A DNA stretch of 39,360 bases. Origin: Deltaproteobacteria bacterium (GTDB lineage Bacteria > Desulfobacterota > Desulfuromonadia > Desulfuromonadales > Geopsychrobacteraceae). This document shows positions 32,329 through 39,360 of this stretch, piece after piece (within the stretch, counting starts at the first letter, position 1; each line of letters begins with the position of its first letter). Made by a program: the position numbers and the translations under genes. The stretch covers positions 1 through 39,360 of the forward strand of contig JAJRQB010000012.1 of NCBI GenBank assembly GCA_024280485.1, read 5' to 3'. Under the pieces are notes generated by a model. That model did no database searches, was not told where the DNA came from, and worked only from the letters and a program-made list of their open reading frames with translations.

Positions 32329-32709
32329 TTAACTAACACAACGAACGAGAGCCGCGGTATTAAGCTCACGAAATTGAAAATATGCCCCATCGCCAAAACA
32401 ATAAACTCCTTGCTCAGTCAATGAATCACTGGCTACCCAGTAAGCGGAAGGCACGGCCTCCTGCAAGTTTTTACCGAGTGCTACAAGTTCAGAGCGGGCA
32501 GGTAAACGCCAGGAGTAAGAACCTTCTGTCCCCAATTGGCCACAATAGTCAACGGCATCATGACTTGACAGCATTTTGGCACTTCTGGCATGCCAAACTA
32601 GACCGGAAGATAAGTCTGCAACTGATCCATCAGCATTCAAGACAAAATCAGACGCCATAATTGGTGTTGTCGAGATCAATAAAAACAATAAAATTGTAAA
32701 AAGATGCAT
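32329..32709 (-). CDS. Exported DUF1566 (Lcl-like) domain protein
   Basis: A 126-residue exported protein, signal MHLFTILLFLLISTTPIMAS. The DUF1566 core shows DLSSGLVWHARSAK, SWRLPARSELVAL, YWVASDSL and ALVRCVS, the usual sequence blocks. ATG at 32709 follows a G-rich GGGGGAG. The frame to 32763 has no ribosome site. It probably continued into the NTF2-like part now cut off by TAA. These proteins are often on the surface; function is not established. It lies 65 bases after the RND transporter stop, perhaps in read-through. Confidence 0.8.
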   Translation of the reverse strand: MHLFTILLFLLISTTPIMASDFVLNADGSVADLSSGLVWHARSAKMLSSHDAVDYCGQLGTEGSYSWRLPARSELVALGKNLQEAVPSAYWVASDSLTEQGVYCFGDGAYFQFRELNTAALVRCVS

Positions 32710-32774
32710 TTTCTCCCCCAAACGCTGTCCTGAATAGCAAAACAGGACACAAGAAAATGTCAACTGATTTTAAT

Positions 32775-35700
32775 TTAGCCTCCGGGCGCCTGCTTCCAAA
32801 GGCGTTGTTTCATATCCATCAACAATGAATAGAAAACGGGAACAACAACCAACGTCAATATTGTGGCAAACGCCAAACCAAAAATCACAGCGACGGCCAT
32901 CGGCCCCCACCACTCGGCAGACTCACCACCTATTTCCCATGCCAGTATTTTGAAGTTAAAACTGATGCCAACAGCCATTGGCAGAAGCCCGAGGATTGTT
33001 GTGGCAGCGGTCAAAAGTACAGGACGAAATCTGACAACCCCGGCACGAATAAGAGCATTATTTAACTCCATTCCCTCTCTGAGTAGTTGATTAATATAAT
33101 CGATCAACACAATGGCATTGTTGACCACGACTCCTGCCAGTGATATTACGCCAATACCGGTCATAATAATCCCGAAGGGAGTCGCAGTAATCATCAGACC
33201 AAGAAAAACACCGGTCAGCGAAAGAACCACAGAACTCATGACTATCAGGGTCTGGAGTACTGAATTGAATTGTGTAATTAACACCAACATAATCAACAAA
33301 ATTGCGCCAATGAAGGCCTTTGACAGAAACACCACCGCTTTCTGCTGTTCCTCCTGCTCTCCTGAATAATTGATCAGATAACCAGCCGGGATTTCGAGTG
33401 TTGCAAGACGTTGCTGGACCTCCTTAAGGACCTCGTTACTGTTACGGCCAAAGGTGTCAGCCGTAATAGTGACTACGCGTTTCTGATCAATATGGCGGAT
33501 CGATCCAAATCCGGTCCCCAGCTGAATAGTTGCGACGGATGAAAGCGGGACAGGCGATCCGTCAATCGCCGGCACCAGCAAGTTCTCGATATCGGCAATC
33601 GAAGACCTACGCCCTTCAGGCATACGAGCAATGATGTCGTACTCATCCTCTCCCTCACGGTAGGTTCCAAGTTTGGTACCGCTTATCGCTGCCTTGAGCA
33701 TCTCAGAGATTTCAGCCGTCGATAAATTCAACAGGCTGGCTTTTTCGCGATCAACATCGATACGAATTTCAGGTTTGGCTTTGGAAAAATCGTCCTTCAA
33801 GTCGACCAATCCATGAACATCTTCGATCCGTTTACGTACGTTTGCTACCACTTCTTCGAGAATTTGGATATTTTCACCACTGATTTCAACACTGACCGGT
33901 GGCCCTGTTGGTGGGCCCTCTTCCTGTTGTTCCACCTTGAATTCGGCTCCAGCTATTGGTGAAACAACCGTCCGTAAGCGATCCAGAACAGCTCTGGAGT
34001 CCTCTGTCCTTTCATCGCGATCTACAAAATCAAGGGAGATTTTACTCAGATTTGACTGGACGCTTTCGCCACCGCCCCGGTCGCTTCCAGAGGTACCAAC
34101 CTCGGTAATGACATAACGGATATCAGATTCCTTGAGAGCAAAACTTTCAACCTGCAGGGCCAGTTCGTTGCTGGCTTCGAGGTTGGTCCCTTCAGGAGTT
34201 TTTATCTCAACAAAGGCACGATTCGGTTCGATCTCGGGAAAGAGCTCAACACCATGACCCAACACACCATAGGCAGCGACTATTCCTATAAGAAGAAGAA
34301 AGGAGGAACAAACAACCAACAACCGGTGGTGTAAAGCGTATTCAAGTATTTTGCTATAAAGATCGATGATTTTTGTCGGTTTTTTTTCTGCCAGATTTGC
34401 ACTTTTATCAATAGACATGAAATGGCCACAGAGGGTCGGGTTAATAACCAGGGCAACAAAAAGGGAAGCAGACAGGGTAATCATCAGGGTTAATGGCAGG
34501 TACTTCATAAACTCGCCCATGATACCGGGCCAGAATGTCAGTGGAAAAAAAGCACAAAGGGTTGTCAGGGTGGAACTGATTATCGGCCAGCCAACTTCGG
34601 CCGTGGCTACCCTGGCCGCCTCGACCCCAGACAGCCCTTCCTGCATGTGACGATATACATTTTCAACAATCACAATAGCATTGTCGACTAGCATCCCTAG
34701 TGCCAGAATAAGGCTAAAGAGGACCACCATGTTCAATGTGATCCCCATGAGTTGAAGGACGGCAAAAGACAAAAGCATCGAAAACGGAATGGCAAGAGCA
34801 ACAAAAAATGAATTACGCAAACCGAGAAACAGGAAGAGCACAGCCACAACCAGAATCAGCCCGGTGATAATGTTGTTCTCAAGTTCGTTCACCATCCGGC
34901 GGATATCCTTCGACTGGTTTAAAGTCACAGACAGATCAATACCGGGCGGTAGTTCGTTTTTTGCATAGGAAATCAGTGCAAAAACTTGATCGGCAACCTC
35001 AATGATGTTGGCGCCAGTCCTTTTTTTAATTGCGAGGGTGACACTCTGCTTGCCATTCATACGGGCTATACTGGTACGATCCTCGAAAGAATCGACGATT
35101 TGCGCAACATCCTTGAAATAGATCAGCCGGCCTCCCCTTTCCGTCAGGACCAGATTGTCTATTTCATCGGGGTCAGTAAATTCACCGGGGATTCGCAGCA
35201 TGTATTTACCTTGCCCAATATCAATGCTGCCACCGGGGATATTGACATTCTCCTTTTGAATCGCCTGAATAACTTCACTCAGTGAAATTCGGTAGGAAAA
35301 AAGCCGGTCAGGATCAAACTCAACACGGATCTGCCGCTCACGTCCCCCGGTCAGAACAACATCAAGCACGCCAGAAATCTGTTCAATGCGATTTTCAAGT
35401 TCCTCACCGACTTTTTTCAGTACGGTTTCGTCAGCCTGACCAGAGATCGAGACCATCAGTATCGGAAACTCGGACAGATTTATCTCAAGAATCGAGGGGT
35501 CATTTTCCAGATCTTTCGGTAGATCACCTTTTGCTTGATCGACCTTGTCTCGCACCCACTGCAGAGCATTATCAATATCGACATCAGGAACGAATTCGAT
35601 GGTAATCATTGATGAACCCTCGGCACTTACTGAGCTCATTTTCTCGACGTCTTTGAGACCTTTCAGTTTGCGTTCTAGGGGATGGGTGATCAGATTTTCG

Positions 35701-35876
35701 ATATCCTCCGGCGTCACCCCTTCATAGGGTGTCACAACCAGCACAACCGGAATGGTGATATCTGGCGTCGATTCCCGAGGCAGAACAATATAGCTGTAGA
35801 TACCCGTAACCAGAATGAGTAACATCAACGCAAGAACGGTGCTGCGGCGCGCAATCGCTGCATTTGATATCAGCAT
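32775..35876 (-). CDS. RND efflux transporter, inner-membrane pump
   Basis: A 1033-residue HAE1-type RND pump of normal length with two groups of membrane segments separated by periplasmic porter loops. PRESTPDITIPVVLVVT and GVTPEDIENLITHPLE open the porter. Segment 4 has LALGMLVDNAIVIVEN, with one Asp where AcrB has two. LNMVVLFSLI and GVISLAGVVVNNAIVLIDY are the matching second-half motifs. Substrate cannot be told. The ATG lies two bases past the adaptor stop, with GGGGAG upstream. It forms a tripartite pump with the adaptor and TolC protein. Confidence 0.94.
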   Translation of the reverse strand: MLISNAAIARRSTVLALMLLILVTGIYSYIVLPRESTPDITIPVVLVVTPYEGVTPEDIENLITHPLERKLKGLKDVEKMSSVSAEGSSMITIEFVPDVDIDNALQWVRDKVDQAKGDLPKDLENDPSILEINLSEFPILMVSISGQADETVLKKVGEELENRIEQISGVLDVVLTGGRERQIRVEFDPDRLFSYRISLSEVIQAIQKENVNIPGGSIDIGQGKYMLRIPGEFTDPDEIDNLVLTERGGRLIYFKDVAQIVDSFEDRTSIARMNGKQSVTLAIKKRTGANIIEVADQVFALISYAKNELPPGIDLSVTLNQSKDIRRMVNELENNIITGLILVVAVLFLFLGLRNSFFVALAIPFSMLLSFAVLQLMGITLNMVVLFSLILALGMLVDNAIVIVENVYRHMQEGLSGVEAARVATAEVGWPIISSTLTTLCAFFPLTFWPGIMGEFMKYLPLTLMITLSASLFVALVINPTLCGHFMSIDKSANLAEKKPTKIIDLYSKILEYALHHRLLVVCSSFLLLIGIVAAYGVLGHGVELFPEIEPNRAFVEIKTPEGTNLEASNELALQVESFALKESDIRYVITEVGTSGSDRGGGESVQSNLSKISLDFVDRDERTEDSRAVLDRLRTVVSPIAGAEFKVEQQEEGPPTGPPVSVEISGENIQILEEVVANVRKRIEDVHGLVDLKDDFSKAKPEIRIDVDREKASLLNLSTAEISEMLKAAISGTKLGTYREGEDEYDIIARMPEGRRSSIADIENLLVPAIDGSPVPLSSVATIQLGTGFGSIRHIDQKRVVTITADTFGRNSNEVLKEVQQRLATLEIPAGYLINYSGEQEEQQKAVVFLSKAFIGAILLIMLVLITQFNSVLQTLIVMSSVVLSLTGVFLGLMITATPFGIIMTGIGVISLAGVVVNNAIVLIDYINQLLREGMELNNALIRAGVVRFRPVLLTAATTILGLLPMAVGISFNFKILAWEIGGESAEWWGPMAVAVIFGLAFATILTLVVVPVFYSLLMDMKQRLWKQAPGG

Positions 35877-35878
35877 TA

Positions 35879-36931
35879 CTACTTCTCCCCGGAGCGGATC
35901 AAGGCTCCGTCGATCAATAGTTGCTGTCCTTTGACCACAACCTCATCACCGGCATGCAATCCTTCGCGTACAACAACCTCGCCATTCAGGATCGCACCCA
36001 ATAAAACCTTCTGCTGTCGGGCATTATCATCGTCCTTTATAAAAAGATATTTCTGGCCATCGCGATCAACAACCGCATAAAGAGGTACGACCAGCACTTG
36101 ATTGAGTTGACGACGGGTAAATCTGGTTCGAACGATCATGCCGGGCCTGAGCGCTGTATTGCGATTTACTATTTCGATCTGGATTCGGTAGGTTCGGGTC
36201 AGCAGGTCTGCAACGTATCCAACATGAAATATCTTTCCCTGTAGAGAGCCATAACCCCATCCGTTGATTTCAGAACCATCGATCGTAACGCTGTCCCCTT
36301 TCAGCAGGTACTGAATATCTTTCTCCGGAACGTCGACATTGACCTTGAGACGATCGATCTGAACGATTCGAACCAGAGGGTCACCCAGCCCGACATATTC
36401 GCCTGGATCGACGTACCGCTCCTCGAGCAGGCCTTCAATCGGTGACTTCAGAGTTCCTTTGGCCAGCATGACTTCGGCCGAACGGAGCGAAGCGGCCGCA
36501 ATATCGAGAGCGCCGGCGGCATTTTCATACTCCTGCGTACTAACAAGCTGTTCCTGAATCAGCTGTGTCAAGCGTCGTTCAGTTTTCTGCCGAAGTTCAA
36601 AATTTGCGCGGGCGCTAGATAGATTTGTCTGCAAGGTCAGGGTATCGATTCGCACCAACTCTTCACCAGCCGTCACTCTCTCGCCTTCATCGGCCCCAAC
36701 ACGTTCTACCGGGCCGGCAATCTCAGCGGCAAGGATCAGGTCCTTCCAAGCCTCGAGCGAGCCAGGCAGGGTGAAATTTTCTACGAGGTCGCGCGGTTCA
36801 ACCTGCAGACTTTCAACTCGAATTACTTTTACTGGAGCCACTTCAGCCGCCATCTGACTTTCATCCTGAGTGCAGCCCGACATAATGAAAACCAGTGCGA
36901 TAAATATTGACAACAGGTTAATTCTCTTCAA
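35879..36931 (-). CDS. RND periplasmic adaptor lipoprotein (MFP)
   Basis: A 350-residue membrane-fusion protein. It starts with TTG at 36931, supported by AAGGAG 7 bases upstream, and begins LKRINLLSIFIALVFIMSGC, a lipoprotein signal with lipobox. IAGPVERVGADEGERVTAGEELVRID is the lipoyl half, a helical hairpin follows, then LKSPIEGLLEERYVDPGEYV, and the end YAVVDRDGQKYLFIKDDD is the membrane-proximal domain. The longer frame to 37042 has no ribosome site. It overlaps tolC by 14 bases. Confidence 0.92.
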   Translation of the reverse strand: MKRINLLSIFIALVFIMSGCTQDESQMAAEVAPVKVIRVESLQVEPRDLVENFTLPGSLEAWKDLILAAEIAGPVERVGADEGERVTAGEELVRIDTLTLQTNLSSARANFELRQKTERRLTQLIQEQLVSTQEYENAAGALDIAAASLRSAEVMLAKGTLKSPIEGLLEERYVDPGEYVGLGDPLVRIVQIDRLKVNVDVPEKDIQYLLKGDSVTIDGSEINGWGYGSLQGKIFHVGYVADLLTRTYRIQIEIVNRNTALRPGMIVRTRFTRRQLNQVLVVPLYAVVDRDGQKYLFIKDDDNARQQKVLLGAILNGEVVVREGLHAGDEVVVKGQQLLIDGALIRSGEK

Positions 36932-38489
36932 AACGAATCTCCTTAGACGCCAGGTTTGCAACGATGCCATGCCGTAAAAGATTTGTACCCATCGCATAGC
37001 TGAGGCTGGCAAGACTTTTATTATATTCGACCAGGGCGGCAATCCGGGAGATCCTGGTCGTTATCATCTTCTCTTGAAAAGTCAGGACTCGGAAGCTATC
37101 GGAGAGACCCTCCTCAAGCCTGCGGGTCTCATGCTTGAAACTGATTTCAGCCAACCCCTGAAAACGGCTTGATATATCCACCAGTTGTCCCAGACGTTGA
37201 ACCTGGGTTATGCGCTCGCGTAACTCAGCATCAACCTGTGACAGCAAATCACGGCGAGACAATCGGGCCTGACGGCTTTGATACTGAGCTACTTTGGCGC
37301 TGGACTTAAGACTGCGGTTTCCTAATGGATAACTGAAGCGCAAACCGGCTCCCCACTGGTAGCCATCAGAAGAGATCATCGACGAGAGAGAATCACTCCA
37401 ATTCCCCTGAAAGGGACTGTTTACCGTCGGACGTTCACTCCCCGCAAGGCCCTCTGTACTCAAGTGGACATTAAGATCAAGTTCTGGCTTGACCCTGTTT
37501 TGCGCGGCGAGCAGGCTCAATCCTGAATTTTCGATATCGATTGCAGCGATCATTAAATCAGGGCGACTCTGCTCAGCACTTCGCAGAGCATCCATGACAT
37601 TTGGAAAATATGCATTACGGGGCAGGATGAGTTCGCCATCTTCAACTGTTGCAGATTGAGGTTCTGCGAGTGACGGGGGCAGACTGTTGTTGAGAAGACC
37701 ATTCAACCGGTGCGCCTGAACCTCACGCTGTTGCTGAGCAAGCACGTAGTCCAAATCTCGACCAGCCAGGGCCGTTTCGGCTTCTAGAACCTCAGAGATC
37801 GGGATAACTCCAGCGTCAAGCTTGCGACGGTTGCCTTCATACAACTCCTGGGTCAATTGCCAGGCTTCTCTGCGCAAGACCTCGGTGGCACGCGACAATA
37901 GAAGATCGTAATAACCGATTTCGATACCCAGAACGAGATTCTGTGCCTGTTGTAAAAAACTGTAGTCAGCCTGTCTGCTCTGTCCCTTGGCTAGATTCAG
38001 GGTCAACAGGTTTGTCGCGCTACCGGAGTTACGTAACAGCGGCTGGTTCAAATCGAGAGACAGACTGGTCTGATATTGGGGGTTTAATGTTTCAGTAGTC
38101 AGATTTTGATCCGTCTGATTACTGTTGAGCGAAAGTGTCGTGCTTAACCCCATAGCAAACCGCTTCCTCAGGCCAGCACTTCCCGAGAGTTTAGCAACAT
38201 CAATACTGGTCTCAGATGTAAAGATAGACGCGTAGGGAGTCTGCGTCTCCAGATAATCACTATTTGCAAAAAATTCAGTATCAAACTCGCCTTCTTCAAC
38301 AATGATCGCTTCACGTGAGGCAGGTATTGCCAAACGTGCGGCCTGTAATCCCAGATTTTCCTCCAGGCCAAGCAGCAGCAGCGACTGGAGTGAGACGGGG
38401 ACTTCTGCTGCATCAATGAGAGCGGGCACGCTAAATTGCGTAGCGACTACCAACAACAGAATAAAACAGTACCTTCCAAGGTATTTCAT
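36918..38489 (-). CDS. TolC-family outer-membrane channel
   Basis: A 523-residue outer-membrane efflux protein with a signal peptide (cleavage near AEVP at residue 28). Two long helical repeats of the OEP family are visible: QSLLLLGLEENLGLQAARLAI, LLRNSGSATNLLTLNLAKGQ, then ELYEGNRRKLDAGVIPISEVLEAE and the second half with FSYPLGNRSLKSSAKVAQYQ, RLEEGLSDSFRVLTFQEKM. The start overlaps tetR by four bases (ATGA) with AAGGAA upstream. It forms the exit duct of the pump. Confidence 0.92.
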   Translation of the reverse strand: MKYLGRYCFILLLVVATQFSVPALIDAAEVPVSLQSLLLLGLEENLGLQAARLAIPASREAIIVEEGEFDTEFFANSDYLETQTPYASIFTSETSIDVAKLSGSAGLRKRFAMGLSTTLSLNSNQTDQNLTTETLNPQYQTSLSLDLNQPLLRNSGSATNLLTLNLAKGQSRQADYSFLQQAQNLVLGIEIGYYDLLLSRATEVLRREAWQLTQELYEGNRRKLDAGVIPISEVLEAETALAGRDLDYVLAQQQREVQAHRLNGLLNNSLPPSLAEPQSATVEDGELILPRNAYFPNVMDALRSAEQSRPDLMIAAIDIENSGLSLLAAQNRVKPELDLNVHLSTEGLAGSERPTVNSPFQGNWSDSLSSMISSDGYQWGAGLRFSYPLGNRSLKSSAKVAQYQSRQARLSRRDLLSQVDAELRERITQVQRLGQLVDISSRFQGLAEISFKHETRRLEEGLSDSFRVLTFQEKMITTRISRIAALVEYNKSLASLSYAMGTNLLRHGIVANLASKEIRFEEN

Positions 38490-39088
38490 AGTGCGATTCC
38501 TTGCAGCGCTTGATTTAACAGGATCCTCAACCCCGCCCCTACTTCCTCAGTTGTAGAGACATAGCCGGTATAGAGGCCTGACAACGCGCCGAGATAGAGC
38601 ATGAAGAAATGGGCGGAAAGAAAGAAATTATCGAGTTCCGGTCTGATTTCACCGCGCTCTTTAGCATGAGTCAGGATCTCCCCGAGCGCATCGAGGTATC
38701 TTTGATTAGATTGTTTGGCGAGGCTGGTAACTGTTTTAGGAAAAAGGATTTCGCGAAGTAGAATACGCCCAAATTCGCGATTACTCGTAACGAACTCATA
38801 TTGCGACATGAAAAGGGTATGGAGTTGTTCGATCAGCGGAGCATCTGCATCGACTCGGTCGCGTAGCGCAGTGAAGCTGTATTCGAATTCCTCATCACAG
38901 AAGGCGAGGAATATTTCCTCTTTGGCCTTGAAGTAGGTATAAACCGTCGATTTGCCGATACCAGCAGCTTTGGCCAGATCTTCAATACTGGTCTTCTCGT
39001 ATCCATTCCTGCTAAAAAGATCGACGGCGGCACTAACGATTGCCCGTCGCGTGATCTCTTTATTCTGCTGTCGCTTGCCATTTGTCAT
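38486..39088 (-). CDS. TetR-family repressor of the efflux operon
   Basis: A 200-residue regulator. The TetR helix-turn-helix covers residues about 10-57: TRRAIVSAAVDLFSRNGYEK, TSIEDLAKAAGIGKSTVYTYF, KAKEEIF. The C-terminal part is a helical ligand-binding domain. AGGGG lies 6 bases before ATG, within a 22-bp-arm palindrome that should be its operator. As the first gene of the efflux operon it probably represses itself and the pump until ligand binds. Confidence 0.92.
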   Translation of the reverse strand: MTNGKRQQNKEITRRAIVSAAVDLFSRNGYEKTSIEDLAKAAGIGKSTVYTYFKAKEEIFLAFCDEEFEYSFTALRDRVDADAPLIEQLHTLFMSQYEFVTSNREFGRILLREILFPKTVTSLAKQSNQRYLDALGEILTHAKERGEIRPELDNFFLSAHFFMLYLGALSGLYTGYVSTTEEVGAGLRILLNQALQGIAL

Positions 39089-39137
39089 ATCAAACCCCTA
39101 TAAAGTCGACCGGATTCGACTTTATAGGGGTTTGATA
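39088..39137. promoter_or_regulatory. Perfect 22-bp-arm palindrome over the tetR promoter and ribosome site
   Basis: Arms 39088-39109 and 39116-39137 are perfectly complementary with a 6-base spacer. Each contains CCCTATAAAGTCGA or its complement. The minus-strand promoter is TTGCGT (39148-39143), 16 bases, TATAAA (39126-39121), so transcription would begin near the spacer and carry only one arm. The opposite arm holds the Shine-Dalgarno AGGGG. A weaker plus-strand promoter (TTGCCA 39075-39080, 18 bases, TATAAA 39099-39104) mirrors it. Confidence 0.75.
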
Positions 39138-39220
39138 GATTAACGCAAGAAATAATCGTAAAAATGGCTACATAGACGGTATGAGATTTGAGAATTTTAC
39201 AAAATGTTACCGACATTGGA

Positions 39221-39360
39221 ATCGAGTAGGATGAGATGAGCAACCAGCTCATCTCATCCCTCTCACAGAACCGTGCGTACGGGCCTCGTACACGGCTCCT
39301 GTTCATTCTTCTCTCTCAATAAGCCTGAGGCAGGTAACCCGTTTCAACCCTGCTTACCTC
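39221..39360 (-). mobile_element. 3' end of a group II intron (domains V and VI), continuing past the window
   Basis: On the minus strand GAGCCGTG ... CACGGTTC (39298-39268) folds as domain V with the AGC triad, an upper UACG/CGUA helix and a 2-base bulge. Immediately after, GAGAGG ... CCTACTC forms domain VI with a bulged A at 39227, the likely branch point, capped by a 13-bp stem GGATGAGATGAGC/GCTCATCTCATCC. The intron would end at CGAT near 39221. Most of the intron and any reverse-transcriptase gene lie to the right. A frame from 39360 ends at TGA 39318-39316, too short to identify. Confidence 0.75.

Noticed and set aside
39085-39306. Minus-strand open frame starting MNRSRVRGPYARF
   Set aside because: It spans intron domains V and VI and the tetR palindrome, so it is structured RNA and operator, not coding.
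1-39360. CRISPR array, prophage or complete insertion sequence
   Set aside because: No spaced repeat series, no phage structural or integrase gene, and no transposase frame was seen.

Overview
The window reads as ordinary chromosome of a Gram-negative anaerobe, most likely a member of the Desulfuromonadales/Geobacterales (Desulfuromonadia). The reasons are a seven-heme c-type cytochrome, a phenylacetate-CoA ligase paired with an ACT protein, an RND/TolC efflux operon, GspAB, an IHF-beta-like protein and a short Ppx. This placement is inferred from gene content; no 16S or marker comparison was possible.

Layout. 1-4553: end of an unknown gene, then a minus-strand series of an ACT protein, paaK, short ppx and a Na/Pi transporter with a PhoU-like tail. 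4575-7758: a minus-strand cell-envelope operon (two OmpA-like proteins, a cyclic-nucleotide-binding protein interrupted by an in-frame TAG, a lipoprotein) ending in a strong terminator. 8057-9626: an IHF-beta-like gene and two tandem XRE-cupin regulators. 9668-11508: bioB-bioD behind a candidate BirA operator. 11505-16154: a metal-related operon (HMA/SurA-like periplasmic protein, DUF2318 Fe-S-type protein, FtsX-like permease, LolD-like ATPase, two zinc-ribbon membrane proteins and an exported protein), with a TA-flanked MITE inserted precisely in a stop codon. 16427-18702: gspA-gspB. 19079-23538 is mainly plus strand: secG, tRNA-Leu(GAG), azlCD, yhbY, rsmD-coaD, with dgt opposing. 23545-25583: yacG-queD-queE-creatininase operon. 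25601-28445: tRNA-Gly(CCC), CCA-adding enzyme, aminotransferase. 28553-31599: a TPR protein, then a HAMP / seven-heme cytochrome / HAMP operon. 31716-32709: tRNA-Gln(TTG) and a DUF1566 gene separated from an in-frame NTF2-like domain only by TAA. 32775-39137: tetR-tolC-MFP-RND efflux operon with a 22-bp-arm palindrome at the tetR start. 39221-39360: 3' end (domains V and VI) of a group II intron running off the window.

The most interesting points are the HMA-SurA/DUF2318/ABC/zinc-ribbon operon, which resembles part of the Campylobacter p19 iron-uptake locus but lacks Ftr1 and P19; the MITE that turned a TAATAA stop into TAG without changing the protein; the HAMP-cytochrome-HAMP operon; two genes split by in-frame stops; the self-overlapping tetR operator; and the group II intron terminus. 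No CRISPR array, prophage or complete insertion sequence was seen.
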